The notes: generated by a model from the letters alone, not told the origin. Shown: positions 17,492 to 26,606, numbered from the stretch's first letter. The stretch: DNA of 35,701 nt from Candidatus Moranbacteria bacterium RIFCSPHIGHO2_01_FULL_54_31 (GCA_001784695.1 MFRV01000018.1:1-35701); one strand, 5' to 3'. Numbers and translations: made by a program.

Positions 17492-18976
17492 CTAGTTGGG
17501 GAGCGTGAAGAGAGAATCGGTACGGGTGAGTTTCGCCGCTTTTTTCCCACCGATGACGAAGTCTTCGCGGATCGGATGATTGACGAGGTTTTTCCAGCCG
17601 GTAGCGATGCCGAAACCTTTCAGATTGACGGATTTCTTCTCGCGATTCTCGAGGATGAGCCACTCATTGTCAGTGTCGCTGCCTGCCGGATTGGGTACGA
17701 GCGCCGTGATGCGGACTGCCGGATGATCATAGGACACTATCTTGATCGAGAATGTTTCCAGCACGTCGTCTCGGGCGTCGCTTGTTTTGAGCGTGACGGC
17801 GTACGTCCCGTTTTCCTCGTAGATATGCGAGGTCTTCGCCTTGTAGCTTTTGTGGCCATCGCCGAAATCCCAAGTATGCTTGAGCGTATCGCGGTCAGCG
17901 TCTGAACCGCGGGCATCGAAATCGACCGCTACCCCGCGGTAGCCGCGCTTCGGAACCTTTTCTTTCGTGTTAGGGAGGGTATTCGGCTGATTTGCCGCGC
18001 CGGGTGTCGGGGCGCCTCCGCGCCAACCGGCCGGAGTATAGTTGAGGGAAACATCCTCTTTGGTTTTCTCATAATGCACGGAATCGATGAGCGCATCTTT
18101 GTCATCAAAAAGCGAAAGAGTCTCACTGGAATTATTGAGGGACAACTTGAAAGACTGGTCGGTGACTGCAAGGTAGGCAGCTTCCGCTATGATCGAGCCG
18201 GGAGGGAAGACATATTTTCCTGTCTTGGTCGCGTCGCGGAGAGTCCAGCCGGAGATATCGGCCGGCTCCGTCCCGAAATTATAGAGTTCGATGAATTCCC
18301 CGGCATCGCTTTTGGCTTTGGGATTGGGGAAGATTTCATTGATGCGGATAGCAGATGGCGCAGTCGGCTGAGGAGTCGGATCAGGGGTTGGATCGGGTGC
18401 CGGAGCAGGGCAGGATGTGCCCGTACTTTTCGTCGGCGTCGGAGCTGTAGAAAAACTTGGCAACCAGCTGTCATCAGCCACGTCCCGCACTATGGACTCA
18501 TTAGCTCCGGGGTTTGCGGAAAAACTGAAAACGGCCGGGTCGAACGGATGTGTGCCCCCGCCCCACGAAACGGAATCGATGATCGTATCGCCCGCGCTCT
18601 CTGGGACGAAGAGAGCCAAGCTGTAGTTCGCAGAAAGGGTAGCGCCAGTTTTCGTATCGGCACTCTCTGCGAAAACCCCGTCTTTGTTGGCCCACAGGTA
18701 GTATCCCAGAGCCGCGATACAGGTACCTGGAGCTATCTCGTTCACTGATTTTTCGCTGCCGCTGCTGTTTTTGGAGCGGAGGCGATAGCGGGAAATATCG
18801 ACGGATACGGACTGGGGGTTGTAGAGCTCGATGAAGTCATCATCGGTATGATTCGTGCCGCCGGTTATCTGGACTTCGCTGATGAGGATTTTCGGTGTTT
18901 CGGCGAAAGCTGGGGAAATATGAAAAAATGCGCACACAAAAACGGCGACGCCGATAAAGTTGATTTTGATTTGCAT
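17492..18976 (-). CDS. Secreted lamin-tail-domain (LTD) / PKD-domain protein
   Basis: Signal peptide MQIKINFIGVAVFVCAFFHISPAFA; two LTD-like repeats (ISEVQITGGTNHTDDDFIELYNP; INEIFPNPKAKSDAGEFIELYN); PKD-like FDARGSDADRDTLKHTWDFGDG. Confidence 0.8.
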   Translation of the reverse strand: MQIKINFIGVAVFVCAFFHISPAFAETPKILISEVQITGGTNHTDDDFIELYNPQSVSVDISRYRLRSKNSSGSEKSVNEIAPGTCIAALGYYLWANKDGVFAESADTKTGATLSANYSLALFVPESAGDTIIDSVSWGGGTHPFDPAVFSFSANPGANESIVRDVADDSWLPSFSTAPTPTKSTGTSCPAPAPDPTPDPTPQPTAPSAIRINEIFPNPKAKSDAGEFIELYNFGTEPADISGWTLRDATKTGKYVFPPGSIIAEAAYLAVTDQSFKLSLNNSSETLSLFDDKDALIDSVHYEKTKEDVSLNYTPAGWRGGAPTPGAANQPNTLPNTKEKVPKRGYRGVAVDFDARGSDADRDTLKHTWDFGDGHKSYKAKTSHIYEENGTYAVTLKTSDARDDVLETFSIKIVSYDHPAVRITALVPNPAGSDTDNEWLILENREKKSVNLKGFGIATGWKNLVNHPIREDFVIGGKKAAKLTRTDSLFTLPN

Positions 18977-19156
18977 ATTGGTATTTCTTTTTTCATACCA
19001 TAAAAATACAGCGGTAGCAATTTTCGCGTTTGTCTCAAGGTCGTTGTTTACCACTTGACACATACCAGCTGGATAGGTCGCGGGGTTTGCGAATCGCTGG
19101 GTAAGTGGTACAATAAAAATGTCATAATACTATATCTAAAAACTAACAAAAAAGCT

Positions 19157-19642
19157 ATGCAGCTTTCATTCCTCCGCAACTTCACCTACTGGCTCCGCGT
19201 GGTCTCACTCGGTCTGATCGTCGGTCTCTCTATCCAATTTGTCCAAGCCTGGACCGCGCCGACCGGGACGCCGCCAGCGGGCAATGTCGGTGGACCGCTC
19301 ACGACAGGGAGTGTCAATCAGGTGAAAAGCGCGAGCCTCGGACTGACAGGCAATTTGGTGGTAGGAGGCCAAGTACAGACCAGCACGCTCCAGGTCACTT
19401 CAGGTGCCGGTGCCGGCAATGTACTTACTTCAGACGCGACTGGGAATGCGACGTGGCAGACAAATGCAGGAGCTGTGCTCCCCGGGACGCCCTGCGGTGC
19501 AGTGAGTACTTACGGTCCTGGGTATCCGACATTCGCATGTCAAGGCAAGATTCCGAATCAGGGTTGTCCCGGCGGATATACGTATCGTGCGCTGTCTGGC
19601 AGCAACAGCGATAACTGGGTGTATTCATGCATAAAAAATTAG
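19157..19642 (+). CDS. Secreted surface/pilin-like protein
   Basis: N-terminal hydrophobic segment, WTAPTGTPPAGNVGGPLTTGSVNQVKSASLGLTGNLVVGG; Cys-rich C-terminus. Confidence 0.65.
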   Translation: MQLSFLRNFTYWLRVVSLGLIVGLSIQFVQAWTAPTGTPPAGNVGGPLTTGSVNQVKSASLGLTGNLVVGGQVQTSTLQVTSGAGAGNVLTSDATGNATWQTNAGAVLPGTPCGAVSTYGPGYPTFACQGKIPNQGCPGGYTYRALSGSNSDNWVYSCIKN

Positions 19643-19669
19643 ATAAAAACCGATAGCTAATACAAAAAT

Positions 19670-20047
19670 ATGTTCACAGAATTTTCTCATCCGGATACCC
19701 TCAAGCGCCCGATGCTCAAGCGGCTTCTTTTGGCGCTGCTCGTTCTTCTGGTCATCGTGGCAGCGGTGAGTTTTCGCCAGTATCAGAAACAAGAGCAGAT
19801 AAACAAAGCTTTGCAAGAATCGGTAGTGAATGAGAATGGCGGAAGCAAGGAATCTTCGGCGGACCAGATTCGCAAGCAACTGGAAGGGCTTTCCGTGTCA
19901 TCCAAAGACATTCCTGCGCCCAGCGAAGAAGAGATTGCCAAACAATTGGAAGAGTTGGCTAAAGCATCCGAAGATACTCCCGCACCGACTCAGGAAGAAA
20001 TCCGCGCGCAATTGGACGAGCTTTCCCAAACCGAAACAAATAATTAA
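19670..20047 (+). CDS. Small single-TM protein with tandem amphipathic repeats
   Basis: TM LLLALLVLLVIVAAVSF; repeats IRKQLEGLSVSSKDIPAPSEEE / IAKQLEELAKASEDTPAPTQEE / IRAQLDEL. Confidence 0.7.
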   Translation: MFTEFSHPDTLKRPMLKRLLLALLVLLVIVAAVSFRQYQKQEQINKALQESVVNENGGSKESSADQIRKQLEGLSVSSKDIPAPSEEEIAKQLEELAKASEDTPAPTQEEIRAQLDELSQTETNN

Positions 20048-20057
20048 ACATCAGCGT

Positions 20058-21092
20058 ATGAACCGCGTTTTTTTGAAAAGCAAAGCATCGCTCAGTACGG
20101 CCTTTTTCATCCTGGCAGTCGCGGTAGCGGTCAATCTCAGTTTTGCTGCGGCACCGGTTTCCGCCGGAATCAACGAGAATGCCGCCGGTTTCGCTTGGGG
20201 TGGCGGAGCCGCGACGAATGGGGCGGGGTACGATGGCATCGGTTGGGTGAGTTTCAACAATCTCTCAGACGGATCGGCAGTCGGTTATGGCGTGAATATT
20301 CCGATGACCAACGGGGCGCTTTCCGGCTATGCCTGGAGCGAGCACTACGGCTGGCTCAGTTTCAATGGAGCTGACCTTGCGGGATGCACGCCAGCACTGA
20401 GTGCCGCTACTCGGACGGGCAACGCTATCACCGGCGGGGCGAGAATCCTCTCGATTCGCGATGCCGGTGTCAATTCCGGCGGTTGGAGCGGGTGCGTGAG
20501 CTTGGCTGGCAATGCGCAGGATGGCTCACCGTATGGCGTCAGTGTCAGTCCTGGCAATCCGTCGTCTTCGCTGTCCGGCTACGCGTGGTCCGACGAACTC
20601 GGCTGGATCAGTCTTTCAGGAGTCACTTTTACGGCGCCGATCACTCTCAAGGTTTGCGAGGGCAGTTTCCTCAGAGGTATCAATACTACGCCAAGCACGG
20701 CATTCTCTATGCCGCAGGGAACCGCCAAGGACCTGACTGCCTACTATGGATCAGAGGCCAATTGTTCGGGTACGGACGTGACTACCAATGCGGGAACCAG
20801 CTGGAACGAGAACACGGGCAGCTCAGTCATCTCCCTTTCCACGGTAGCGGGTAAAAAACGCCTCCAGGCGACTACTCCCGGCAATGAGAACTTCTCCGCA
20901 TCTTACAATGGGCTGACAGCCACTATGGCCGCTACAGTCGTCTGTGTCGCAAGCAATACCTGTGCCATAGATCCGAACGGTGTCCAGGTGTGCCAGAGCG
21001 AAACGTATACGATAGCGGATGGCTGCGGCAATACTGTTACCTGCAATGGCCGTCGTAATTGTGACTACAATTGGAAAGAAATAGCGCCGTAG
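20058..21092 (+). CDS. Secreted repeat protein with GYAWS...GW(I/L)SF motifs
   Basis: Signal peptide; repeats GIGWVSFNN, GYAWSEHYGWLSFNG, GYAWSDELGWISLSG; Cys-rich C-terminal tail. Confidence 0.75.
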   Translation: MNRVFLKSKASLSTAFFILAVAVAVNLSFAAAPVSAGINENAAGFAWGGGAATNGAGYDGIGWVSFNNLSDGSAVGYGVNIPMTNGALSGYAWSEHYGWLSFNGADLAGCTPALSAATRTGNAITGGARILSIRDAGVNSGGWSGCVSLAGNAQDGSPYGVSVSPGNPSSSLSGYAWSDELGWISLSGVTFTAPITLKVCEGSFLRGINTTPSTAFSMPQGTAKDLTAYYGSEANCSGTDVTTNAGTSWNENTGSSVISLSTVAGKKRLQATTPGNENFSASYNGLTATMAATVVCVASNTCAIDPNGVQVCQSETYTIADGCGNTVTCNGRRNCDYNWKEIAP

Positions 21093-21134
21093 CCGCTCGA
21101 AGAGAAGGATGAACAGCCGAAGCGCGGCGCCGTA

Positions 21135-21167
21135 AAAAACAGCCCCCTTCAAAGCGGGGCTGTTTTT
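21135..21167. terminator. Intrinsic terminator
   Basis: AAAAACAGCCCC ... GGGGCTGTTTTT. Confidence 0.85.
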
Positions 21168-21229
21168 CTGAAATGCTTTGTTTCAGGTTCGTATTTTTTC
21201 AGGTATAATGACGCTATGTCATCCGTGTA

Positions 21230-22183
21230 TTGATTCCGGCTATGCTGTGGATACCAGTGGCGCTTGCGGGATATTTTCTCAATGCCGTCACGGCTCTTTT
21301 CGATAAGTATCTGCTCGCGGGGCGCATCAAAGCGCCCGCAGTCTACGCCTTTTTTGTTTCTTTGTTCAGTCTGTTCGGGCTGGTGTTCATTCCTTTCGGA
21401 TTCCAGTTTTTGAGTTGGCAGACGACCGGGCTGTTCTTGCTCTCAGGGACGTTTTTTCTCTATGGACTCGTTGCTTTTTATGCGGCGATGAAGCACAACG
21501 AAGTATCACGCATCGCTCCTTTGGTCGGTACGACGCTGTCAGTAGCAGCCCTTCTCTTCGGGTATGTCTTGCCGGATGTGTTGGGGGAGTTTACATTCAC
21601 TCTCGAGCGTTTTTTCGCCCTGACCTTGCTTATCGGCGGGGGGCTGCTTATCTCCTTTGACCTGCCGATCCGGCGCGGCGAGCGTCTGCCGAAGCTCGTC
21701 TTGATTGCCGGCGTATCGTTGGCTATTTCGATCGTCCTTCTCAAATACGGTTATCGTGACGCGAATTTTGTGAGCGGACTGGTATGGTCGCGCCTCGGTA
21801 TGTTCGGTGCGGGCCTGAGTTTGCTCCTGTACCCGGTGTTTCGTCGGGAGATTCTGCTCGAGTGCGCGCATTTTTCATTGCGGCGGCGCTCCTCGGTAGG
21901 GACGGGAGCGATCTTCGTTCTCAATAAGACATTGGCTGGCATAGCGAGTTTTCTTTTGACATACGCGACCTTTCTCGGGCCGGTTTCTTTCGTGCAGGCG
22001 CTGTCCGGTATGCAATACGTCTTTTTGCTGGCGATGGCCATTCCTCTTTCCGTGCGGTATCAGAATATTTTCGGCGAAAGGCTGTATTTCTGGGATTGGT
22101 TTCAGAAAGGCTGCGCGATCATAATCATCGGACTGGGACTCTGGATCGCTTCCTCGAGCGGGGTTACCTTATTCACCTTATGA
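21230..22183 (+). CDS. EamA/DMT-like multi-pass transporter
   Basis: ~10 TM segments, FYAAMKHNEVSRIAPLVGTTLSV. Confidence 0.7.
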   Translation: MIPAMLWIPVALAGYFLNAVTALFDKYLLAGRIKAPAVYAFFVSLFSLFGLVFIPFGFQFLSWQTTGLFLLSGTFFLYGLVAFYAAMKHNEVSRIAPLVGTTLSVAALLFGYVLPDVLGEFTFTLERFFALTLLIGGGLLISFDLPIRRGERLPKLVLIAGVSLAISIVLLKYGYRDANFVSGLVWSRLGMFGAGLSLLLYPVFRREILLECAHFSLRRRSSVGTGAIFVLNKTLAGIASFLLTYATFLGPVSFVQALSGMQYVFLLAMAIPLSVRYQNIFGERLYFWDWFQKGCAIIIIGLGLWIASSSGVTLFTL

Positions 22184-23214
22184 TACCTTCTCACCCTCAC
22201 TGGAAACATTTTTTCAAGACGCTGACCGCTGTCGGTACTGGCGTCCTGACAGTCCTGTTGTTTCTTTTCATTTATTTCAACCTGCCCGGGCCGGATCCTC
22301 GCGCAGATGTGAGTCTGGGTATGACGTTCTCGCTCCGCTACGCGGCAGACCTCGGGCTGGATTGGCGGGAGACGTACCTTGCCTTGCTCGATGATGTCGG
22401 GGTGAAAAAACTGCGTCTGCCGGTCTATTGGGATCTCATAGAAAAAACCCCTGGGCACTATGACTGGAGCGATCTTGATTGGCAGCTTGCGGAAGCGGAC
22501 AAGCGCGGAGCAAGCGTCATCCTGACCATCGGTCAGCGCGTACCACGCTGGCCGGAGTGCCATATCCCGGCTTGGACGGACGGGGATGATCAGAAGAGGA
22601 AGCTCGCTCTGCTCCATTTTATGGGCAAGACAGTCGAGCGGTACAAGGATTATCGGACTGTAGTGATGTGGCAAGTCGAGAACGAGCCGTTCTTGGTGCT
22701 TTTCGGCAAGTGCCCTCCGTTTGAGAGCGAGTTCTTGGATCAGGAGATTGCCTTTGTGAAAAGCCTGGATACTACTCGTCCGATACTGCTGACGGATAGC
22801 GGGGAATTGTCGTTCTGGTTGAGCGCCGCCAAGCGAGGGGATGTTTTCGGTACCACGATGTATCGCCATATCTGGAGCAGGTATGTGGGCGGCTATTTCA
22901 CCTACCCGATCGGACCGAATTTTTTCTTGGCTAAAGAACGGCTGGTCCGGACATTCACGCAGCAGCGGAATTTCATCGTCATCGAGCTGCAGGCGGAACC
23001 CTGGGCTTCCAATTGGCTCCCGAACGTCCCTCTCGAAGAGCAGTTTAGGACGATGGATGAATCGAAACTGCGCGAGAATGTGGACTACGCCAAGCGCGTC
23101 GGTTTTTCCGAAGCCTATCTCTGGGGCGGGGAGTGGTGGTATTGGCTGAAGGAGAAAAAAGGCTACAGTGCAGTTTGGGACGAAGGAAAAAAACTCTTTA
23201 GCGAACAGCAGTAA
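22180..23214 (+). CDS. Glycoside-hydrolase-like (TIM-barrel, GH5/42-type) membrane-anchored protein
   Basis: ATGA overlap with upstream gene; VKKLRLPVYWDLIEKTPGHYDWSDLDWQL, MWQVENEPF catalytic-like Glu. Confidence 0.75.
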   Translation: MIPSHPHWKHFFKTLTAVGTGVLTVLLFLFIYFNLPGPDPRADVSLGMTFSLRYAADLGLDWRETYLALLDDVGVKKLRLPVYWDLIEKTPGHYDWSDLDWQLAEADKRGASVILTIGQRVPRWPECHIPAWTDGDDQKRKLALLHFMGKTVERYKDYRTVVMWQVENEPFLVLFGKCPPFESEFLDQEIAFVKSLDTTRPILLTDSGELSFWLSAAKRGDVFGTTMYRHIWSRYVGGYFTYPIGPNFFLAKERLVRTFTQQRNFIVIELQAEPWASNWLPNVPLEEQFRTMDESKLRENVDYAKRVGFSEAYLWGGEWWYWLKEKKGYSAVWDEGKKLFSEQQ

Positions 23215-23217
23215 AGT

Positions 23218-23340
23218 GAGTATCTGAGAATCAAAATTCAAAATCCCAATTTCCAAATAAATTACAAACCCACATATTTAAAGTTTTAGGATTTGATATT
23301 TTAGATTTATTTAGAGCTTGTAGTTTTGGATTTGATACTT
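23218..23340. repeat. AT-rich imperfect inverted repeat
   Basis: GTATC..AATCAAAATTCAAAATCC ... GGATTTGATATTTT...GGATTTGATAC. Confidence 0.5.
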
Positions 23341-23347
23341 GCACATT

Positions 23348-23848
23348 ATGCAAAAAAAGAAGGAGCTCATCCTTATCATTCACAATGTCCGCAGCGCGCA
23401 TAATGTCGGTTCATTGTTCCGCACGGCGGATGGTGCCGGAGTCGCTGAGATCATTTTGACCGGGTATACTGCCAAGCCGCCGAAAAAGGACGCGCTCCAC
23501 CTGACGGCAGCCGAAAAAGCATTCCAAAAGACTGCCTTGTGGGCAGAAGGGCATATATCCTGGAGAAAGGCGGGCGCTCTCGGGACAGTCCTTACTTCTT
23601 TGAGAAAAGACGGATGGGAGATCATAGCGCTTGAGCAGCACACAAGAAGCGTCGGGTATCTGACGTACAAGCCGAAAAGGCTGGTAGCGCTGTTGGTCGG
23701 TAATGAAGTGCGCGGAGTGGACGCGAAAATATTGAAGCGGTGCGATCGGATCATAGACATCCCGATGCGCGGGCACAAGCATTCGCTCAATGTGTCCGTG
23801 GCTGCCGGCATTGCTCTCTACCATATAACGAGTACAATAGAAAAGTGA
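23348..23848 (+). CDS. SpoU/TrmH-family RNA methyltransferase
   Basis: NVRSAHNVGSLFRTADG, LLVGNEVRGVD, IPMRGHKHSLNVSVAAGIALY motifs. Confidence 0.9.
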   Translation: MQKKKELILIIHNVRSAHNVGSLFRTADGAGVAEIILTGYTAKPPKKDALHLTAAEKAFQKTALWAEGHISWRKAGALGTVLTSLRKDGWEIIALEQHTRSVGYLTYKPKRLVALLVGNEVRGVDAKILKRCDRIIDIPMRGHKHSLNVSVAAGIALYHITSTIEK

Positions 23849-23866
23849 CGCCGAAAAAAATATACT

Positions 23867-24613
23867 ATGACCGCAAAAAAGAGTACGAAAAAAAATAAGA
23901 TAGCGATATTCGATATCGATGGGACGATTTTCCGCAAGAATCTTCATTTCGAGCTGATTAACGAGCTTTCCTGGATGAAGACTTTTCCTGCCGAGGCGCG
24001 CAATGCGCTCGTGGAGATCTATACCGATTGGCTCGAGCACGAGGGCACATATGAGGAGTATCGCAAGGCGCTTATTACGCTGTATGCCGAGCATATCAAG
24101 GGGTGTACGAAAGAAGATGTGATCAAAGCGAGCAAAATACTCATCCCTTTCCATGCCAAGCGTACCTATATCTTCGCTGAGCGGCTGATCAAAAAACTGC
24201 GCGCGGAGAATTACCATCTGATGGTCATTTCCGGGTCTCCTACCGAAGTAGTCGAGGAGTACAATCGGCAGTACCTCAAGTTCGATAGCGCTTTCGGGAG
24301 CATCTATACCCTAGACAGTGCCGGACGGTATACGGGCGAAGCGGAATTCGAGCCTTCCAAAAATAAGGGGCATGTGGTAGAACAGTATATGTATGAGCAC
24401 AAGCTCACATTCGAAGGCTCATACGGAGTGGGGGATACGGAATCGGATATCAGCTTTTTGAAACTCGTGGAGAATCCGATCGCTTTCAACCCGAACCAGA
24501 ACCTGAAAGCCGTCGCCGAGAAAGAGAACTGGAAGATAGTCGTAGAGAAAAAAGACGTCGTCTATGAGGTGGCGCCGGGATGCTTCCGCAGCCCGAATAT
24601 TATGAACCTATGA
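23867..24613 (+). CDS. HAD-superfamily phosphatase (HAD-IB, SerB-like)
   Basis: IAIFDIDGTIFRKN, VISGSPTEVVEEY, GVGDTESDISFLKLVENPIAFNP. Confidence 0.88.
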   Translation: MTAKKSTKKNKIAIFDIDGTIFRKNLHFELINELSWMKTFPAEARNALVEIYTDWLEHEGTYEEYRKALITLYAEHIKGCTKEDVIKASKILIPFHAKRTYIFAERLIKKLRAENYHLMVISGSPTEVVEEYNRQYLKFDSAFGSIYTLDSAGRYTGEAEFEPSKNKGHVVEQYMYEHKLTFEGSYGVGDTESDISFLKLVENPIAFNPNQNLKAVAEKENWKIVVEKKDVVYEVAPGCFRSPNIMNL

Positions 24614-24726
24614 ACATCAACTCATCCATCGACAATTTCCTGAAGAGTCTGCTGTGGCTGTGGCTGCCATTCTATGCTTTCTTCGAACTGATCCATGCCC
24701 TCGGAGAGCGGGCAAACAAGAAATGA
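24610..24726 (+). CDS. Small 38-aa hydrophobic protein
   Basis: ATGA overlap with HAD gene and overlap with the next ATG: MNINSSIDNFLKSLLWLWLPFYAFFELIHALGERANKK. Confidence 0.6.
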   Translation: MNINSSIDNFLKSLLWLWLPFYAFFELIHALGERANKK

Positions 24727-25139
24727 CGCCTATGCAGACCAAGGCGTCATTTCCTCCACTGCTTGCGCGCGGGCTATCGCTCCTGCTTTGGATGGGAGTG
24801 ATTTTCTTGTTTTCGGCGTTGCCCGGCAGCGAATATCCGTATACGCCGACTCTGTCATACTTTTTGGAGCGTAAAGGAGCGCATGTGGTGGAATATGCCG
24901 CGCTTATGTTTCTCGCGGTACGTTTCGTTGCAGCACTTTTTCCTCGTGAGGCAGTCCGGAACATTCTCTTGCTCAGCACTTGCTTCGCGCTTGCCTACGC
25001 CGTGTCGGATGAGCTGCACCAGTTTTTCGTACCCTATCGCGGGGCGAAAATGAGTGATGTCCTGATAGACGGACTCGGCATTGCTTTGATGGGGACGCTC
25101 TTGTGGTTGGCGGCGGATAGGCATAAACGGCGCCGATAA
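24723..25139 (+). CDS. VanZ-like family membrane protein
   Basis: KGAHVVEYAALMFLAVRF, AYAVSDELHQFFVPYRGAKMSDVLIDGLG. Confidence 0.88.
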   Translation: MTPMQTKASFPPLLARGLSLLLWMGVIFLFSALPGSEYPYTPTLSYFLERKGAHVVEYAALMFLAVRFVAALFPREAVRNILLLSTCFALAYAVSDELHQFFVPYRGAKMSDVLIDGLGIALMGTLLWLAADRHKRRR

Positions 25140-25163
25140 TCCGAAGCGGCATCGCGGCAACAA

Positions 25164-25193
25164 AAAACTCCTCCCTGATCGGGGAGGAGTTTT
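25164..25193. terminator. Bidirectional intrinsic terminator (convergent VanZ / rplT operon)
   Basis: AAAACTCCTCCC...GGGAGGAGTTTT. Confidence 0.85.
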
Positions 25194-25202
25194 GTTTCGA
25201 CG

Positions 25203-25252
25203 AGAGGTATGTACTTCGCCTGCTCTACGAATGCTTTGAAGATTTCCGGATT
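25203..25252 (-). pseudogene. Partial duplicate of rplT 3' end
   Basis: Encodes NPEIFKAFVEQAK vs the true L20 C-terminus NPDVFKKFVESAK; similarity continues past the stop (ACCTCTCGTCGA vs ACCTCGGCCGTCGA). Confidence 0.7.
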
Positions 25253-25301
25253 CCCTGCCCGAAACGCTTCGCGCAGTGATGCGGCGGGTCGACGGCCGAG
25301 G

Positions 25302-25646
25302 TTACTTTGCGGATTCAACAAACTTCTTGAAGACATCTGGATTTTCCACGGCCATCTGCGAAAGGACTTTGCGATCGAGAGCGATATTCTTGGTCTTCTC
25401 GAGAGCGATGAATTCGCGGTACTTGATGCCGGAGAGGCGGAGAGCGGTATTCAGTCTCGTGATCCAGAGGCGGCGGAAGCTGCGCTTCTTGGAGCGGCGG
25501 TCGCGCCGGGCATAGGTGCCGGCCTTGATGACCGCTTCCTTGGCCTTGGTGAAGAGGTTTTTGCGTCCCCAGCGATAGCCTTTGGCGGCTTCCAGGACGT
25601 TCTTGTGGCGCTTCTTGGTCATGACGCCGCGTTTTACTCTGGTCAT
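25302..25646 (-). CDS. rplT: Ribosomal protein bL20
   Basis: MTRVKRGVMTKKRHKNVLEAAKGYRWGRKNLFTKAKEAV. Confidence 0.96.
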   Translation of the reverse strand: MTRVKRGVMTKKRHKNVLEAAKGYRWGRKNLFTKAKEAVIKAGTYARRDRRSKKRSFRRLWITRLNTALRLSGIKYREFIALEKTKNIALDRKVLSQMAVENPDVFKKFVESAK

Positions 25647-25741
25647 AGGAGAAAATCGAATAATGAGTTAGGAATTATGAATCATGGACGGAATGGAGAG
25701 AAAAATTCTTGATTCCTTATTCCTGATTCTTGATTCATCGG

Positions 25742-25942
25742 TTACAGGGCGTACGGGATAGCCTTTTTTATATTCCGTTCGACGGCCGGATAGACGGAGT
25801 TGTCGCTTCGTTTGTCGCGGTTCTGGCTGCCGGTAGCGCGGGAATTATAATGGTTCTGTCCGGTGGCACGGGTCTTCAGCTTGCCGTTTCCGGTAATCCT
25901 GATTTTCTTGATGAGGGATTTCCTGGTTTTGAGTTTTGGCAT
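25742..25942 (-). CDS. rpmI: Ribosomal protein bL35
   Basis: MPKLKTRKSLIKKIRITGNGKLKTRATGQNH. Confidence 0.93.
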   Translation of the reverse strand: MPKLKTRKSLIKKIRITGNGKLKTRATGQNHYNSRATGSQNRDKRSDNSVYPAVERNIKKAIPYAL

Positions 25943-26034
25943 ACCTTTGAAGATGAATAATGAATTATGAATTACGAATCATGAATAGGAATCCAAAAAC
26001 CACAATTTCTCATCCACTATCCCTAATTCTAGGG

Positions 26035-26583
26035 CTACTCCGGAACGATGAGAGCGTTGAAGCCCGTCGGACCGCGCTTGATCTCTTCTTCGAAACGGTG
26101 GGGGATGGTGATGCCTTTGAGGAACTGCTCCAGGTTTCCTCTGGCTTTGTCATGCATCGCCTTTTCGCGTCCCCGGAGCACGATCTCGACGCGCACCTTG
26201 CTGCCTTTGCCTAGGAACTTCTCCGCCTGCATCCTCTTGAACAGGAGGTCGTGAGTGTCGGTACGGAAGCCGAGGCGGATGCCCTTGGTCTCGATTTTTT
26301 TCTGTTTGGCCTTTTGCTGCTGGTCCTGTTTGGACTGGCGGTACTGGAGCTTGCCGAAATCGGTCACCTTGCATACCGGAGGCACCGCGAGCGGCGAGAC
26401 TTCCACCAGATCCGCTTCCTGCTCTTTGGCGAGCGTCAAAGCGGCTGCGATGTCCATCGTACCGCGATTCTCGCCATGGATGTCAATGACGACTACCTGA
26501 GGAGCGAGGATCTGCTCATTCAGCCGCGAACGTATCTTGACCTGCGCCTTCGGCTTCGGTCTATTGTGGCGTCTTCGTCTCAC
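26035..26583 (-). CDS. infC: Translation initiation factor IF-3
   Basis: RSRLNEQILAPQVVVIDIHGENRGTMDIAAALTLAKEQEADLVEVSPLAVPPVCKVTDFGKLQY; start codon GTG 26583 or ATC 26589, because the upstream ATG extension overlaps tmRNA. Confidence 0.93.
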   Translation of the reverse strand: MRRRRHNRPKPKAQVKIRSRLNEQILAPQVVVIDIHGENRGTMDIAAALTLAKEQEADLVEVSPLAVPPVCKVTDFGKLQYRQSKQDQQQKAKQKKIETKGIRLGFRTDTHDLLFKRMQAEKFLGKGSKVRVEIVLRGREKAMHDKARGNLEQFLKGITIPHRFEEEIKRGPTGFNALIVPE

Positions 26584-26606
26584 TCTGATTTTTTTCAAAA
26601 ATTGTG

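Noticed and set aside
19055-19114. TTGACA and TACAAT as one promoter for the pilin-like gene
   Set aside because: Spacing of ~48 nt is incompatible with a single sigma70 promoter
22102-23256. 384-aa minus-strand ORF opposite the GH-like gene
   Set aside because: Antisense shadow ORF; the plus-strand frame has family motifs and translational coupling
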